This document shows, piece by piece, positions 17,372-25,566 of a stretch of 64,000 nucleotides of DNA. The position numbers and the translations under genes are program-made. Source of the stretch: Chitinophaga pinensis (GTDB taxonomy: Bacteria > Bacteroidota > Bacteroidia > UBA7662). Numbering within the stretch: position 1 is the stretch's first letter; each line of letters starts with the position of its first letter. The stretch lies in assembly GCA_945874665.1 (NCBI GenBank), contig CAMCHJ010000001.1, positions 124,001 to 188,000 of the forward strand. Direction: 5' to 3'. The notes beneath the pieces were generated by a model that was given only the letters and a program-made list of their open reading frames with translations, was not told where the DNA came from and searched no databases.

Positions 17372-17464
17372 TTTCGGCCCCATTTTAATCATCCAAGCTT
17401 AAACAAACGATTATAATAGCAACATAGCAGCTGTGCAATTTTGTGGCACAAATCTTAAACTGCT

Positions 17465-19306
17465 ATGAAAAAACAATTACTCAGCGTGGGCTTGCTCGCC
17501 ATTACCACAATGGCTTTTGCCCAACAACAGAATGTGCCCACAGCACCTTCTTCCGTAGGCACCAACGCTGTTGTTGTGCCGCAAACACCCCTCTTAAAGT
17601 ACCAAGTGCTGTTTATCGGCGGACACGACTCCGTTGCCACGGTAGACGCACAGGGCAATCCAAACGGCCGCGCTTTAGCCAAGCAGTGGCACGACTTTAT
17701 CGGCTTTACAAAAGACGTAACCGCCGGTACACCTGACCTCGGTTGGGTTACTATTAATCATGAAATGGTAACCGCTAACCCAAAAATTGGCGATGGCGGC
17801 GGTATGACTGCTTACAAAGTGCGTAAAAGCGGCGACAGTTTGATGATTGTAAATCAAACTTTACCAGACGGACGTACAGGCAAGTTCTTCAACGTTGATT
17901 TCAATCCAACCGGCCAAACTGGTATGAACTGTGGTGGCATTCAAAGTGCAGACGGGCGTATTTGGACGGCCGAAGAATGGTTCCAGACCTCAAATGCTCA
18001 AATTTTTGCTGGTGGCAATGGCATCACCGATACCAGTAATTTTATTATTGGCACAACCTCTCCTGCCGGTTTCGCAGGCTTTAACGGTTCAACCTTGAAG
18101 CGTTTTCAAAACCTCAACTACATGACCGAAATTAACCCACGTACTGCCAAAGCCGTTCGCAAGCAGTACAACTGGGGACGCGGTGGTTTTGAAGGCGGTG
18201 TAGTAATGGCCGACAACAAAACTGTTTACTTAGGCATTGATGAGTCTCCGGCTCCTTGGGTTAAGTTTGTAGCCAACACTGCGGGCGACTTTACTACTGG
18301 TAACTTATTTGCTTGGAAGGCTGATGGAAGCTGGGTACAAATACCCAACAACAACCTCGACTCGTTGAACCGCATGTCGGTATTGGCTTTTGCCCGTGGC
18401 GCGGCCATGTTTAACCGTGTAGAGTGGGTAGCGGAGCACAATGGCAAGGTCTATTTCACTGAAACAGGGCGTGACGCTTTAGGAACCTCTTTCCGCACTG
18501 TACGTGACGCTGGTGCAACAGTTGACAGCCACTGGGTAAAGGCCGTTCGTATCCGTCACCCTGAGTTAGCTGCGCAAAACAACGACTCAATCGTAAATTT
18601 CTTCTTGGCTGGAAACTTCCGCGACTATTATGGCCGTGTAGTGGCATTTGACCCTGCAACTAGCAAAATGGAAATCTTCTTAGAAGGCGGTCCATTCATC
18701 CCTTCAGGCGAGCCGAACGCTTATCCCGACAAGCACCTCTCGAATCCTGACGGTTTAGGCTTTATGAAAATTGCCAACAAGACTTACATGGTAATTGAAG
18801 AAGATTTGAATGGCACATCCTTTGGCCGTATGCCAACTGGTGCTCCAGGCATAAATACTGAAGCCTACTTGTATGATATGGCTGATGCCAATCCTACTGT
18901 CAACAAACTCAAGCGCATTGCGGTTACACCGTTAGGGGCTGAAATCACAGGCATGTGCTACATTGAAGGTGCTGACGCCATCCTCATCAACAACCAGCAC
19001 CCTAGCACCAACAGCCCTTTCCCTTATAACAACTCGCTTACTTTTGCCATCAGCGGCTGGAGCAACATTGTAGCTTCTTTATTCGAGCAACCTAAGTTTG
19101 AAGGTGCTGGTTTCCAAATTTGGCCAAACCCAACTTCACGTGAGTTGCACTTCAGCGAAGCAACCGATATCGTAATTCGCGACATGAGTGGTCGTTTGGT
19201 AAAAGAAGCCAAGAACACCGACTTGATCGACATTTACGGCATCCCTGCAGGTAACTATGTGGTTACCAACCGTGCTGGTCAATCACAGAAACTCATTATC
19301 CAATAA
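17465..19306 (+). CDS. PhoX-like (DUF839) phosphatase with type IX secretion C-terminal domain
   Basis: 613 residues. A signal peptide (about 1-19, ending MAFA) is followed by a large beta-propeller-like domain. PhoX-type landmarks include NHEMVT, MNCGGIQSADGRIWTAEEW (the Cys/Glu region that binds the iron-calcium cofactor in PhoX), FEGGVVMADNKTVYLGIDE and LSNPDGLGF. The last 70 residues, from FQIWPNPTSRELHF through VIRDMSGRLV to AGQSQKLIIQ, form a type A type IX sorting domain, so the protein is probably secreted or anchored at the cell surface. Phosphoester hydrolysis for phosphate scavenging is inferred from the family. A strong terminator follows the gene. Confidence 0.8.
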   Translation: MKKQLLSVGLLAITTMAFAQQQNVPTAPSSVGTNAVVVPQTPLLKYQVLFIGGHDSVATVDAQGNPNGRALAKQWHDFIGFTKDVTAGTPDLGWVTINHEMVTANPKIGDGGGMTAYKVRKSGDSLMIVNQTLPDGRTGKFFNVDFNPTGQTGMNCGGIQSADGRIWTAEEWFQTSNAQIFAGGNGITDTSNFIIGTTSPAGFAGFNGSTLKRFQNLNYMTEINPRTAKAVRKQYNWGRGGFEGGVVMADNKTVYLGIDESPAPWVKFVANTAGDFTTGNLFAWKADGSWVQIPNNNLDSLNRMSVLAFARGAAMFNRVEWVAEHNGKVYFTETGRDALGTSFRTVRDAGATVDSHWVKAVRIRHPELAAQNNDSIVNFFLAGNFRDYYGRVVAFDPATSKMEIFLEGGPFIPSGEPNAYPDKHLSNPDGLGFMKIANKTYMVIEEDLNGTSFGRMPTGAPGINTEAYLYDMADANPTVNKLKRIAVTPLGAEITGMCYIEGADAILINNQHPSTNSPFPYNNSLTFAISGWSNIVASLFEQPKFEGAGFQIWPNPTSRELHFSEATDIVIRDMSGRLVKEAKNTDLIDIYGIPAGNYVVTNRAGQSQKLIIQ

Positions 19307-19327
19307 CCAAGCTTAACCCTAGCAGCG

Positions 19328-19356
19328 CCCCACCAGCAATGGTGGGGTTCTGTTTT
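19328..19356 (+). terminator. Rho-independent terminator after the PhoX-like gene
   Basis: CCCCACC at 19328-19334, loop AGCAAT, GGTGGGG at 19341-19347, then TTCTGTTTTTT. The next gene begins 18 bases further on, so the peroxidase group has a separate promoter or depends on read-through. Confidence 0.88.
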
Positions 19357-19373
19357 TTAAAAGCAGCTGAAAC

Positions 19374-21314
19374 ATGAAAAAGGCTTACATTTTTATAGTG
19401 CTTTTAATGAGCGCCTTGGTATTTGTAACAAGTGCTTTACGGCCGCAGCAAGACTTAAACGGCTCAGCACAAAAAGTAGTTGAACTTTACCGCCAAGACT
19501 GGCAACAGCTGCTGCAAGCACTTGAAACGTTACAAACGGCCATGCAGCAACCTCAACCCGATCCACAAAACTGTCAGAAGCTGCATCTGGAGGCCCGTTT
19601 GGCATTCAAGCGAGCTTCCTTTTTAGCGGAGTACCTTGATCCCGAATTCATGGCCGATTACATCAATGGCGCGCCTTTGCCGAAGCTCGAGCGCAATTTT
19701 TCACAAGTAAATGCCTTATCACCTAAAGGTTTTCAACCCTTGGAAGAATTATTGTATGAGGACGTTTATTCACCAGAGTTGCTGGCTGAAGCACGCGAAT
19801 TGTGCAATGGATTGCTGTTTTCAGTATCCGATTTTGCCCGTTTCGACAAGCAACGCCGCATACAAGACTACCAAGTCTTAGAAGCCTTACGTTACAGCCT
19901 CATCCGCTTTATGAGTTTGAGCTTAGTTGGCTTCGACCAGCCTGCTTCAGGTGAGCAGCTTCGCGAAATGCAAGCGCAATGGGCCTCAATGCAAGCAGCT
20001 TCTGCAGCTTTTACCACACAACTTGCCGGCAGTCAACAAAAACTAGGTCAAGAAATTGAAAAAAAGTGGTTAGTGGGCAGCAAACAACTCGCCGAGAGCA
20101 AAAATTTTGATGACCTCAACCGTGCTGATATCATCCGTGAAGCCTTAAACCCTTTATTTTCCAATTTACTGTACTTGCAGCAAGCTTTGCAGCTTCCCAT
20201 GAGCACGCAACTTTACCCTGGAAAATACGCCTTAAATTATGAAGCCACTTCGCTGTTTGATAACCAATTACTGAACCCCTTTTACTACACCCAATTGGTT
20301 CCAGAAATGTACACTTCGAGCACCATCGCCCTGGGCAAGCTGCTGTTTTTTGATCCTATACTGAGTGCGAGCAATGAACGCGCTTGTGCCAGCTGCCACC
20401 AACCCGAAAAAGCCTTTAGCGATGGTGCCGCCAAAAGCTTGGCCACCGGCATGCAAGGCACCATCCAACGCAATGCTCCGGGCTTGATCAACAGTGTGTA
20501 TTCGCCTCGCTTTTTCTGGGACCTTCGTGCCACACAGCTTGAGAACCAATTTGCACATGTAGTTATCAATGAATTGGAGTTCAATAGCTCGGTGCTCGAC
20601 ATCATGCAGCGTTTGGGCTACAGCAGCGAGTACCAGGCGCTTTTTAGTGCAGCTTTCCCTTCTTTTGGCGAAAAAGCCATCAACCAATATACCATTAATA
20701 CTGCCCTTGCTGCCTACATAAGTAGCCTCAGGAGTTTCAACAGTCCCTTTGACCAATACATGCGCGGAGAAAAGGCTCAGATTTCGCCTGAAGTACTGCA
20801 AGGATTTAATATTTTCATGGGCAAAGGCTTGTGTGGTACCTGCCACTTTGCGCCCAGCTTCGGAGGTATTGTACCACCACTTTATACTGAGCAAGAATCG
20901 GAAGTGCTCGGCGTACCTGCGCAGGCCAAAGCGCCATACAGTTTAGATACAGATTTAGGCCGAGCTGCAGGCTTACCCAAAGAGCAGCATCCCATTTACA
21001 ACCACTCCTTTAAAACTGTAACCGTACGAAATGCCGCTCTCACAGCGCCATATATGCACAATGGTGTTTACGAAAGTTTAGAGGAAGTGGTTGATTTTTA
21101 CGCGCAAGGCGGTGGTGCAGGACTAGGACTTGAGGTACCCAACCAAACCTTGCCTTTTGACAGTCTTTCATTAAACGCAAAAGAAAAAAGAGCACTGGTT
21201 GCCTTTATGGAGGCCCTTACCGATACAACCGGTCTAACCAGCAGACCCTTGCGCTTGCCAAAGATTGATCAACAAATGAGCTTAAATAAACGCATCATAG
21301 GCGGTGCCTATTAA
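19374..21314 (+). CDS. Di-heme cytochrome c peroxidase (MauG/CcpA family) with extra N-terminal helical domain
   Basis: 646 residues with a signal anchor or signal peptide (about 1-21). Residues about 30-290 are a helical region (ending near YPGKYALNYE) that is not part of classical cytochrome c peroxidases. Its NGAPLPKLE..LSPKGFQPLEELLYE stretch is reminiscent of imelysin-like domains. The peroxidase part has two CxxCH heme sites, Cys338-Cys341-His342 and Cys487-Cys490-His491, with NAPGLINSVYSPRFFWDLRA between them as in the family. It reduces H2O2 or oxidises a partner in the periplasm. It is followed by redoxin and copper-monooxygenase-like genes in the same direction, and electrons could pass between them, which is inference. 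Confidence 0.87.
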   Translation: MKKAYIFIVLLMSALVFVTSALRPQQDLNGSAQKVVELYRQDWQQLLQALETLQTAMQQPQPDPQNCQKLHLEARLAFKRASFLAEYLDPEFMADYINGAPLPKLERNFSQVNALSPKGFQPLEELLYEDVYSPELLAEARELCNGLLFSVSDFARFDKQRRIQDYQVLEALRYSLIRFMSLSLVGFDQPASGEQLREMQAQWASMQAASAAFTTQLAGSQQKLGQEIEKKWLVGSKQLAESKNFDDLNRADIIREALNPLFSNLLYLQQALQLPMSTQLYPGKYALNYEATSLFDNQLLNPFYYTQLVPEMYTSSTIALGKLLFFDPILSASNERACASCHQPEKAFSDGAAKSLATGMQGTIQRNAPGLINSVYSPRFFWDLRATQLENQFAHVVINELEFNSSVLDIMQRLGYSSEYQALFSAAFPSFGEKAINQYTINTALAAYISSLRSFNSPFDQYMRGEKAQISPEVLQGFNIFMGKGLCGTCHFAPSFGGIVPPLYTEQESEVLGVPAQAKAPYSLDTDLGRAAGLPKEQHPIYNHSFKTVTVRNAALTAPYMHNGVYESLEEVVDFYAQGGGAGLGLEVPNQTLPFDSLSLNAKEKRALVAFMEALTDTTGLTSRPLRLPKIDQQMSLNKRIIGGAY

Positions 21315-21327
21315 ACACTTCACATCC

Positions 21328-21912
21328 ATGAAAAAAGTATTATTTGTGTTTCTTTTGCTGGCCAGCACGGTACAAGGACAAAGTCTCGATTGGAAAGAAA
21401 ACAAGCCCTTGCAAAAAATCAAGTTAATCTCCTCCGGAGGTGATCACATACGTTTACGATCAATTGACCGCCATAATGGTGCCGTCATTGTGTTTTTATC
21501 GCCTGAATGTCCACTTAGCCAAGTGTACACCCGCGAGCTAAACGAACTTTACGAGCAGCACAAGCATAACGACATGGCCTTCTACGGCGTTTTTCCGGGA
21601 AAAGAGCTTTCGCCGGCACAAATCGAGGCCTTCCGCAGGCAATACAAGCTGCAATTCCCGATTTTGATGGATATTGACTATCGTCTGAGCGGCGCTTTGC
21701 ACGCCAAGGTAACCCCCGAAGTATTCTTATGTGACCCTTGGGGAGGCGTGCATTATCGCGGTGCCATCGACGATCGTGCTGTAAGTTTGGGCAAGCTCAA
21801 CGACTATGCGCAGGAAACTTATTTGTTCAATGCAATCGAAATGTGGCTGATGCAAGAGCCTATTTGGCCTATCGAAACCAATGCCATAGGCTGCATTATT
21901 GAACTTCCATGA
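21328..21912 (+). CDS. Exported redoxin (thioredoxin-like, AhpC/TSA type)
   Basis: 194 residues from the ATG at 21328; a signal peptide of about 18 residues ends at VQGQ. The thioredoxin-like core has VIVFLSPECPLSQVYTRELN. The active-site position is Cys61-Pro-Leu-Ser, so the second cysteine of a CxxC pair is missing and only a peroxiredoxin-type single cysteine remains. ILMDIDYRLSGAL and the cis-Pro loop VTPEVFL follow. A further Cys sits near the end (AIGCIIELP). Homologues are often encoded next to cytochrome c/copper-monooxygenase proteins, as here, and the next gene overlaps by four bases. The function is unknown; assistance with metal or heme loading is a guess. Confidence 0.78.
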   Translation: MKKVLFVFLLLASTVQGQSLDWKENKPLQKIKLISSGGDHIRLRSIDRHNGAVIVFLSPECPLSQVYTRELNELYEQHKHNDMAFYGVFPGKELSPAQIEAFRRQYKLQFPILMDIDYRLSGALHAKVTPEVFLCDPWGGVHYRGAIDDRAVSLGKLNDYAQETYLFNAIEMWLMQEPIWPIETNAIGCIIELP

Positions 21913-23228
21913 GGTTTAAACAGCTTGCACTGGTGTTTTTACTGTTGCCCGTGTACGGCGCAGCACAAAGCCCAAATTTTAACCGAGATGTGGGGGCTTT
22001 GCTGTATCAAAAATGCAGTAGTTGTCACCGCCACGGAGGCGGAGCTCCTTTCGAACTAGCCAGTTACCAGCAATTTGCCAAGCGCAAGCAGTTCATTGCC
22101 GAAGTGGTACAACGGGGCTATATGCCACCATGGACCGCAGATACACATTATCGCAGTTTTGCCAACCAAACCGCCCTCACTGACACAGAAAAGCAGCTCA
22201 TTTTAACCTGGGTGGCCCGTGGGGCTAAGCAAGGGCGCAGGTTCCCAGCCCCTAAACTTCCCAATTTCGAAGCGCCCACCGATTTAGGGCCACCCGACCT
22301 GGTGCTCCAAATGCCAGAGCCATATCACATACCGGGTAACGGACGCCATCACTACATTGCTTACAAAATTCCGTTTGACTTACCCGGCGATGCCTATGTA
22401 AAGGCCATTGAATTTGTACCGGGCAACAAAGCCTTGGTGCACCACGCCAGCTATCAGTTATTCGGCACAGGACCTGGGGTAAACGCCAACAATAGCCCTA
22501 ATTTTTACGTATTCAGTGCCGACAGTGTTGATGGCATTGACGACGACCGCGATTTTCACATTTTTCAATTGTACGATAGTCTAGGCCGCCCTCCTTTTTC
22601 AGTTTTTCACAACGGCTATCTGCCCGGGGCCACCATCCAACAATATCCCCCAGGCATTGGCTTCGCCTTACCGCGTAAGGGCGTTTTGCTCATTCGTTCG
22701 CTGCACTATTCGCCTACCCCTTTGCCGCGTAGCGACCAAAGTAGCCTTCGTTTGTGGCTAGCCGATAGGCCCGTGGAACGCACCATCGAATTTGCCGCTT
22801 TCAAACCGCGCATCGCTGGCGATACCATTCCTGCCGGTGAAACACGCACCTACTACATCAACATAAAAACCAAGGGCGATATGTCGCTTTTGCACATCAA
22901 CCCGCACATGCACCAGCTGGGAAAAAGTTTTGTGGCTTGGGCGCTTACGCCTGCTGGTGACACTATTCCATTGGTGAAAATTCCGCAATGGGACTTCAAC
23001 TGGCAAGAATTTTATCGTTACGAGCGCCTTTTGCATATTCCCAGTGGATCGGTGATACATGCCGAAGCCGTTTATGACAATACGGCCACCAATTTGGCCA
23101 ATCCCAACCAGCCGCCCAAACCGATGCTTATTGAAACAGGCAGCATGGACGATGCCACAGAAATGATGCGCCTCGTTTTTTTGTATGTGCCGTATAAAGC
23201 TGGAGACGAACTTATACAAACCGATTGA
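21909..23228 (+). CDS. Cytochrome c domain fused to a copper type II monooxygenase-like domain
   Basis: 439 residues with a signal peptide (about 1-19). A mono-heme cytochrome c domain (about 22-110) has Cys36-Ser-Ser-Cys39-His40 and a likely distal Met72 (YMPPW). The rest resembles the two-copper peptidylglycine alpha-hydroxylating monooxygenase fold. His178-His179 and His266 could bind the first copper, and His333 and His335 (HMHQLGK, like HTHHLGK of PHM) with Met413, Met419 or Met420 the second. The spacing resembles that of PHM. The fusion suggests an enzyme that takes electrons through its own heme. The substrate is unknown. It overlaps the redoxin gene (ATGA). Confidence 0.8.
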   Translation: MRFKQLALVFLLLPVYGAAQSPNFNRDVGALLYQKCSSCHRHGGGAPFELASYQQFAKRKQFIAEVVQRGYMPPWTADTHYRSFANQTALTDTEKQLILTWVARGAKQGRRFPAPKLPNFEAPTDLGPPDLVLQMPEPYHIPGNGRHHYIAYKIPFDLPGDAYVKAIEFVPGNKALVHHASYQLFGTGPGVNANNSPNFYVFSADSVDGIDDDRDFHIFQLYDSLGRPPFSVFHNGYLPGATIQQYPPGIGFALPRKGVLLIRSLHYSPTPLPRSDQSSLRLWLADRPVERTIEFAAFKPRIAGDTIPAGETRTYYINIKTKGDMSLLHINPHMHQLGKSFVAWALTPAGDTIPLVKIPQWDFNWQEFYRYERLLHIPSGSVIHAEAVYDNTATNLANPNQPPKPMLIETGSMDDATEMMRLVFLYVPYKAGDELIQTD

Positions 23229-23324
23229 TTAAGCGGCTTTCTGTCTTGCTAATAGCTGTTTTGTTGTTTGCACTTGGCTAGATGGCTTTTTTGATTACTT
23301 CAGGTGCAAGCCTTATCTTGCAAC

Positions 23325-23777
23325 ATGCAAAACGCGCCCAGTCCTTTTCTTTTTAGGTTGATGTTGCTCAAAATGCTGCCCCTTGGCTTTTTAGCTGGTT
23401 TGCAGCTGCAGCGGGCCGATGATCAAGTGTGTTTTGTGGGAATTCGCTACAGTTATCTCACCAAAAACCCGTTTCGGTCGATTTATTTTGCTGCCCAAGC
23501 CATGGCTGCCGAAATGAGCACGGGACTACCCGCCCTGCTGCATCTACGCGCTACCAAAAGCAATACCTCCATGCTGGTTACCCATTTCGAGGCCAACTAT
23601 TTCAAAAAAGCCGTTGGTAAAATCCAATTCCGATTTGAAGACGTAGCTGCCCTGCACCAAGCCATCGACCAGGCTGGTCCTTCAGGCACCCAGTTTATCG
23701 CTATTTCGCGCGGCTACACTGCTCAAAACGAATGTGTTGCTGAGATGCGTGTGAGCTGGAGTTTTAAAAAACGCTGA
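23325..23777 (+). CDS. DUF4442 hotdog-fold protein (thioesterase-like)
   Basis: 150 residues from the ATG at 23325. PLGFLAGLQLQ, RYSYLTKNPFRSIYFAAQAMAAEMSTG and the later FRFEDVAALHQAID match DUF4442 proteins, which have a hotdog fold related to PaaI-type acyl-CoA thioesterases. No activity has been established for the family. A TATCTTG motif at 23314-23320, one T short of the -7 consensus, ends four bases before the ATG, suggesting a leaderless start. The following 247 bases to msrB contain no convincing gene. Confidence 0.8.
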   Translation: MQNAPSPFLFRLMLLKMLPLGFLAGLQLQRADDQVCFVGIRYSYLTKNPFRSIYFAAQAMAAEMSTGLPALLHLRATKSNTSMLVTHFEANYFKKAVGKIQFRFEDVAALHQAIDQAGPSGTQFIAISRGYTAQNECVAEMRVSWSFKKR

Positions 23778-24024
23778 GCTCAGCATAAGCACATGCTTTT
23801 ATTTTGAGCACCCTTTAGTTGGGATTTGAGGGTGATGGTTTTGGCAAAAGGAAGAAGTAAATCTGTTAAAAAACAACATTTGTGCGGCTTCAAATAGCCT
23901 TCAAAAAAACGAAAGAGCTGGGTTAACCGTTCGAATAAGTAGACCAATCGGAAACACCAGGCCCACTCTTTTACACCCTTTACCGAATTCGAAACCAATA
24001 CACGCTCTTAATCGTTATACTGCT

Positions 24025-24531
24025 ATGATTAAATCGGTCCTCCTTGCTCTCAGCTTCTTGCTCGTTTTTACGGCTTGTGAAGCGCAAGAAAAAAACAAAA
24101 CCACACCCAAAACCACCCCTGTGAACACAACTGAAACCCCCAATTTTATGAATTTAAGCGATGAAGAATGGGCCAAGCGCCTCAAGCCCGAAGAATACCG
24201 GGTTTTGCGCCAGCATGGCACTGAACGGCCTTATACTGGTGAATACGACCAGCACTGGGAACCAGGCACCTATGTTTGCAAAGGCTGCGGTGCAGATCTA
24301 TTTACTTCCAACACCAAATTTGACGCCGGTTGCGGCTGGCCAAGCTTTTATGAGGGTATCGATAAATCGAAGATCAAAGAGGTGCTCGACAAAAGTTTTG
24401 GCATGACCCGCGTAGAAGTGCGCTGCTCTCGCTGCGATGGCCACCTCGGCCATGTGTTTAACGACGGTCCAAAACCCACTGGCATGCGTTATTGCATCAA
24501 TTCGGTGAGTTTAGGCTTCGTAAAAAAATAA
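24025..24531 (+). CDS. msrB: Peptide-methionine (R)-S-oxide reductase, exported lipoprotein form
   Basis: 168 residues. The N-terminus has a lipobox (LVFTAC, Cys18), then a Thr/Pro/Lys-rich linker (about 20-40). The MsrB domain has zinc pairs CKGC and CSRC, the signature GCGWPSF and the catalytic RYCINS near the end. It repairs methionine-R-sulfoxide in proteins, here probably in the periplasm or at the outer membrane. The end of the gene lies 10 bases from that of the convergent gluQ-like gene. Confidence 0.93.
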   Translation: MIKSVLLALSFLLVFTACEAQEKNKTTPKTTPVNTTETPNFMNLSDEEWAKRLKPEEYRVLRQHGTERPYTGEYDQHWEPGTYVCKGCGADLFTSNTKFDAGCGWPSFYEGIDKSKIKEVLDKSFGMTRVEVRCSRCDGHLGHVFNDGPKPTGMRYCINSVSLGFVKK

Positions 24532-24541
24532 AATCAAAACG

Positions 24542-25435
24542 CTACCCTTGCTTTTTGACGGACCACCATTGTTCGAAATCGTCAAAACCCATGATATTCG
24601 CACCCAAGGCTTTTCCTACGGCAGCAAAAAGTTGTGCTTTGGTGCCATGATTAACCAATAGACTGCTTCCCTTTTTATCGCCTGCCGATTTACTGAGTTT
24701 TAGTCCGTTCGCGTTCTGCACCAAAGGATGGTGCAAAAAATGCATTTCCAAAAACGCTGTCTCCTGCAATATTTCGGCTATAAACAGCTGTATGACACTG
24801 CTTTCATACAAATCAAGGCCCCTAACAACATGGGTAGTTCCATATAAAACATCATCCGCTATGCACGCGAGGTGATAAGCTGGTAAAGCAGGTTCCTTGA
24901 GCCCCTCTTGTTTCCTGCGCACAACCGGGTCGATCAGTTCAGTCCCCAATGTTACTGGTTTCAATTGCTGTTCAAAGTTCCGCATTTGCAGCGCCTTGCC
25001 TTGCTCTAAGGTCAAGCGCCATGCGCAACTGGGGTCATCGAGCGAGTGGTTTTGGGCCTTACACGCTGTCGATTCATGGCGCTTAGCACCTAATTCGGAG
25101 CGCGTGCAAGCACAGGCATAAACCAAACCCGTTGCACGCAACCGCTGCAAATAACTTTCGTACAAAGACAGCCGCAACGCTTGACGGTATTCAGCTAAAA
25201 AAAGCGCTTCATTTTGCGGTCCAAACTGCCAATCTATCTCTAAAACTCGTAAAACAGCAAACACATCTTGTAAATATGCCTGCCTAAAACGACTGCGGTC
25301 CAAGTCGTCGATCCGCAAACGCAGCGCCAACCCGTGCTGTTTCGCTTCTGCCGCTGTTACCAAAAACGCAAAGACATTGCCTACGTGCAAAAAGCCACTA
25401 GGCGTAGGCGCAATCCGTGTTTGTAACTGCTTCAT
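24542..25435 (-). CDS. gluQ: Glutamyl-Q tRNA(Asp) synthetase-like protein
   Basis: 297 residues, equivalent to the catalytic half of GluRS without the anticodon-binding domain. The class I signatures are present: the HIGH-equivalent in RIAPTPSGFLHVGN and the KMSKS-equivalent in LKLSKSAG. CACTRSEL with nearby Cys suggests the zinc site of GluQ-RS. Enzymes of this kind attach glutamate to queuosine in the anticodon of tRNA-Asp. The length and absence of a C-terminal domain support GluQ over GltX, but the final assignment needs phylogeny. It is convergent with msrB. Confidence 0.85.
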   Translation of the reverse strand: MKQLQTRIAPTPSGFLHVGNVFAFLVTAAEAKQHGLALRLRIDDLDRSRFRQAYLQDVFAVLRVLEIDWQFGPQNEALFLAEYRQALRLSLYESYLQRLRATGLVYACACTRSELGAKRHESTACKAQNHSLDDPSCAWRLTLEQGKALQMRNFEQQLKPVTLGTELIDPVVRRKQEGLKEPALPAYHLACIADDVLYGTTHVVRGLDLYESSVIQLFIAEILQETAFLEMHFLHHPLVQNANGLKLSKSAGDKKGSSLLVNHGTKAQLFAAVGKALGANIMGFDDFEQWWSVKKQG

Positions 25436-25522
25436 CTCGCCAAATTACAAAAGGATGTCGAAAATCGCTGAATCGTGCGCGTGCACAAAGCGGCTTGACT
25501 CTAAAAACCCCGTCGCTATATT

Positions 25523-25562
25523 TTTAGGTTTGTCTAAATATAAATTTAGCCTGGTATATTTG
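25523..25562 (+). promoter_or_regulatory. Promoter with overlapping palindromic half-sites before the TonB receptor gene
   Basis: A TATATTTG -7 box at 25555-25562 and TTTG at 25529-25532 form a Bacteroidota promoter; the GTG start follows after four bases. Three half-sites lie in and before the spacer: TTTAG at 25523-25527, CTAAAT at 25534-25539, ATTTAG at 25544-25549. TTTAG-N6-CTAAA resembles DtxR/MntR-type operators and would block the promoter when bound. The regulator identity is a guess. Confidence 0.45.
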
Positions 25563-25566
25563 TGGT

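Noticed and set aside
23764-23781. 12-base palindrome GCTGAGCTCAGC at the stop of the DUF4442 gene
   Set aside because: Stem without loop or T-run and single occurrence; it fits neither a terminator nor a known operator well enough.
23780-23998. Open frame of 72 codons on the minus strand between DUF4442 and msrB
   Set aside because: Composition is unlike the neighbouring proteins, no family resemblance, no promoter or ribosome-binding signal; probably chance.
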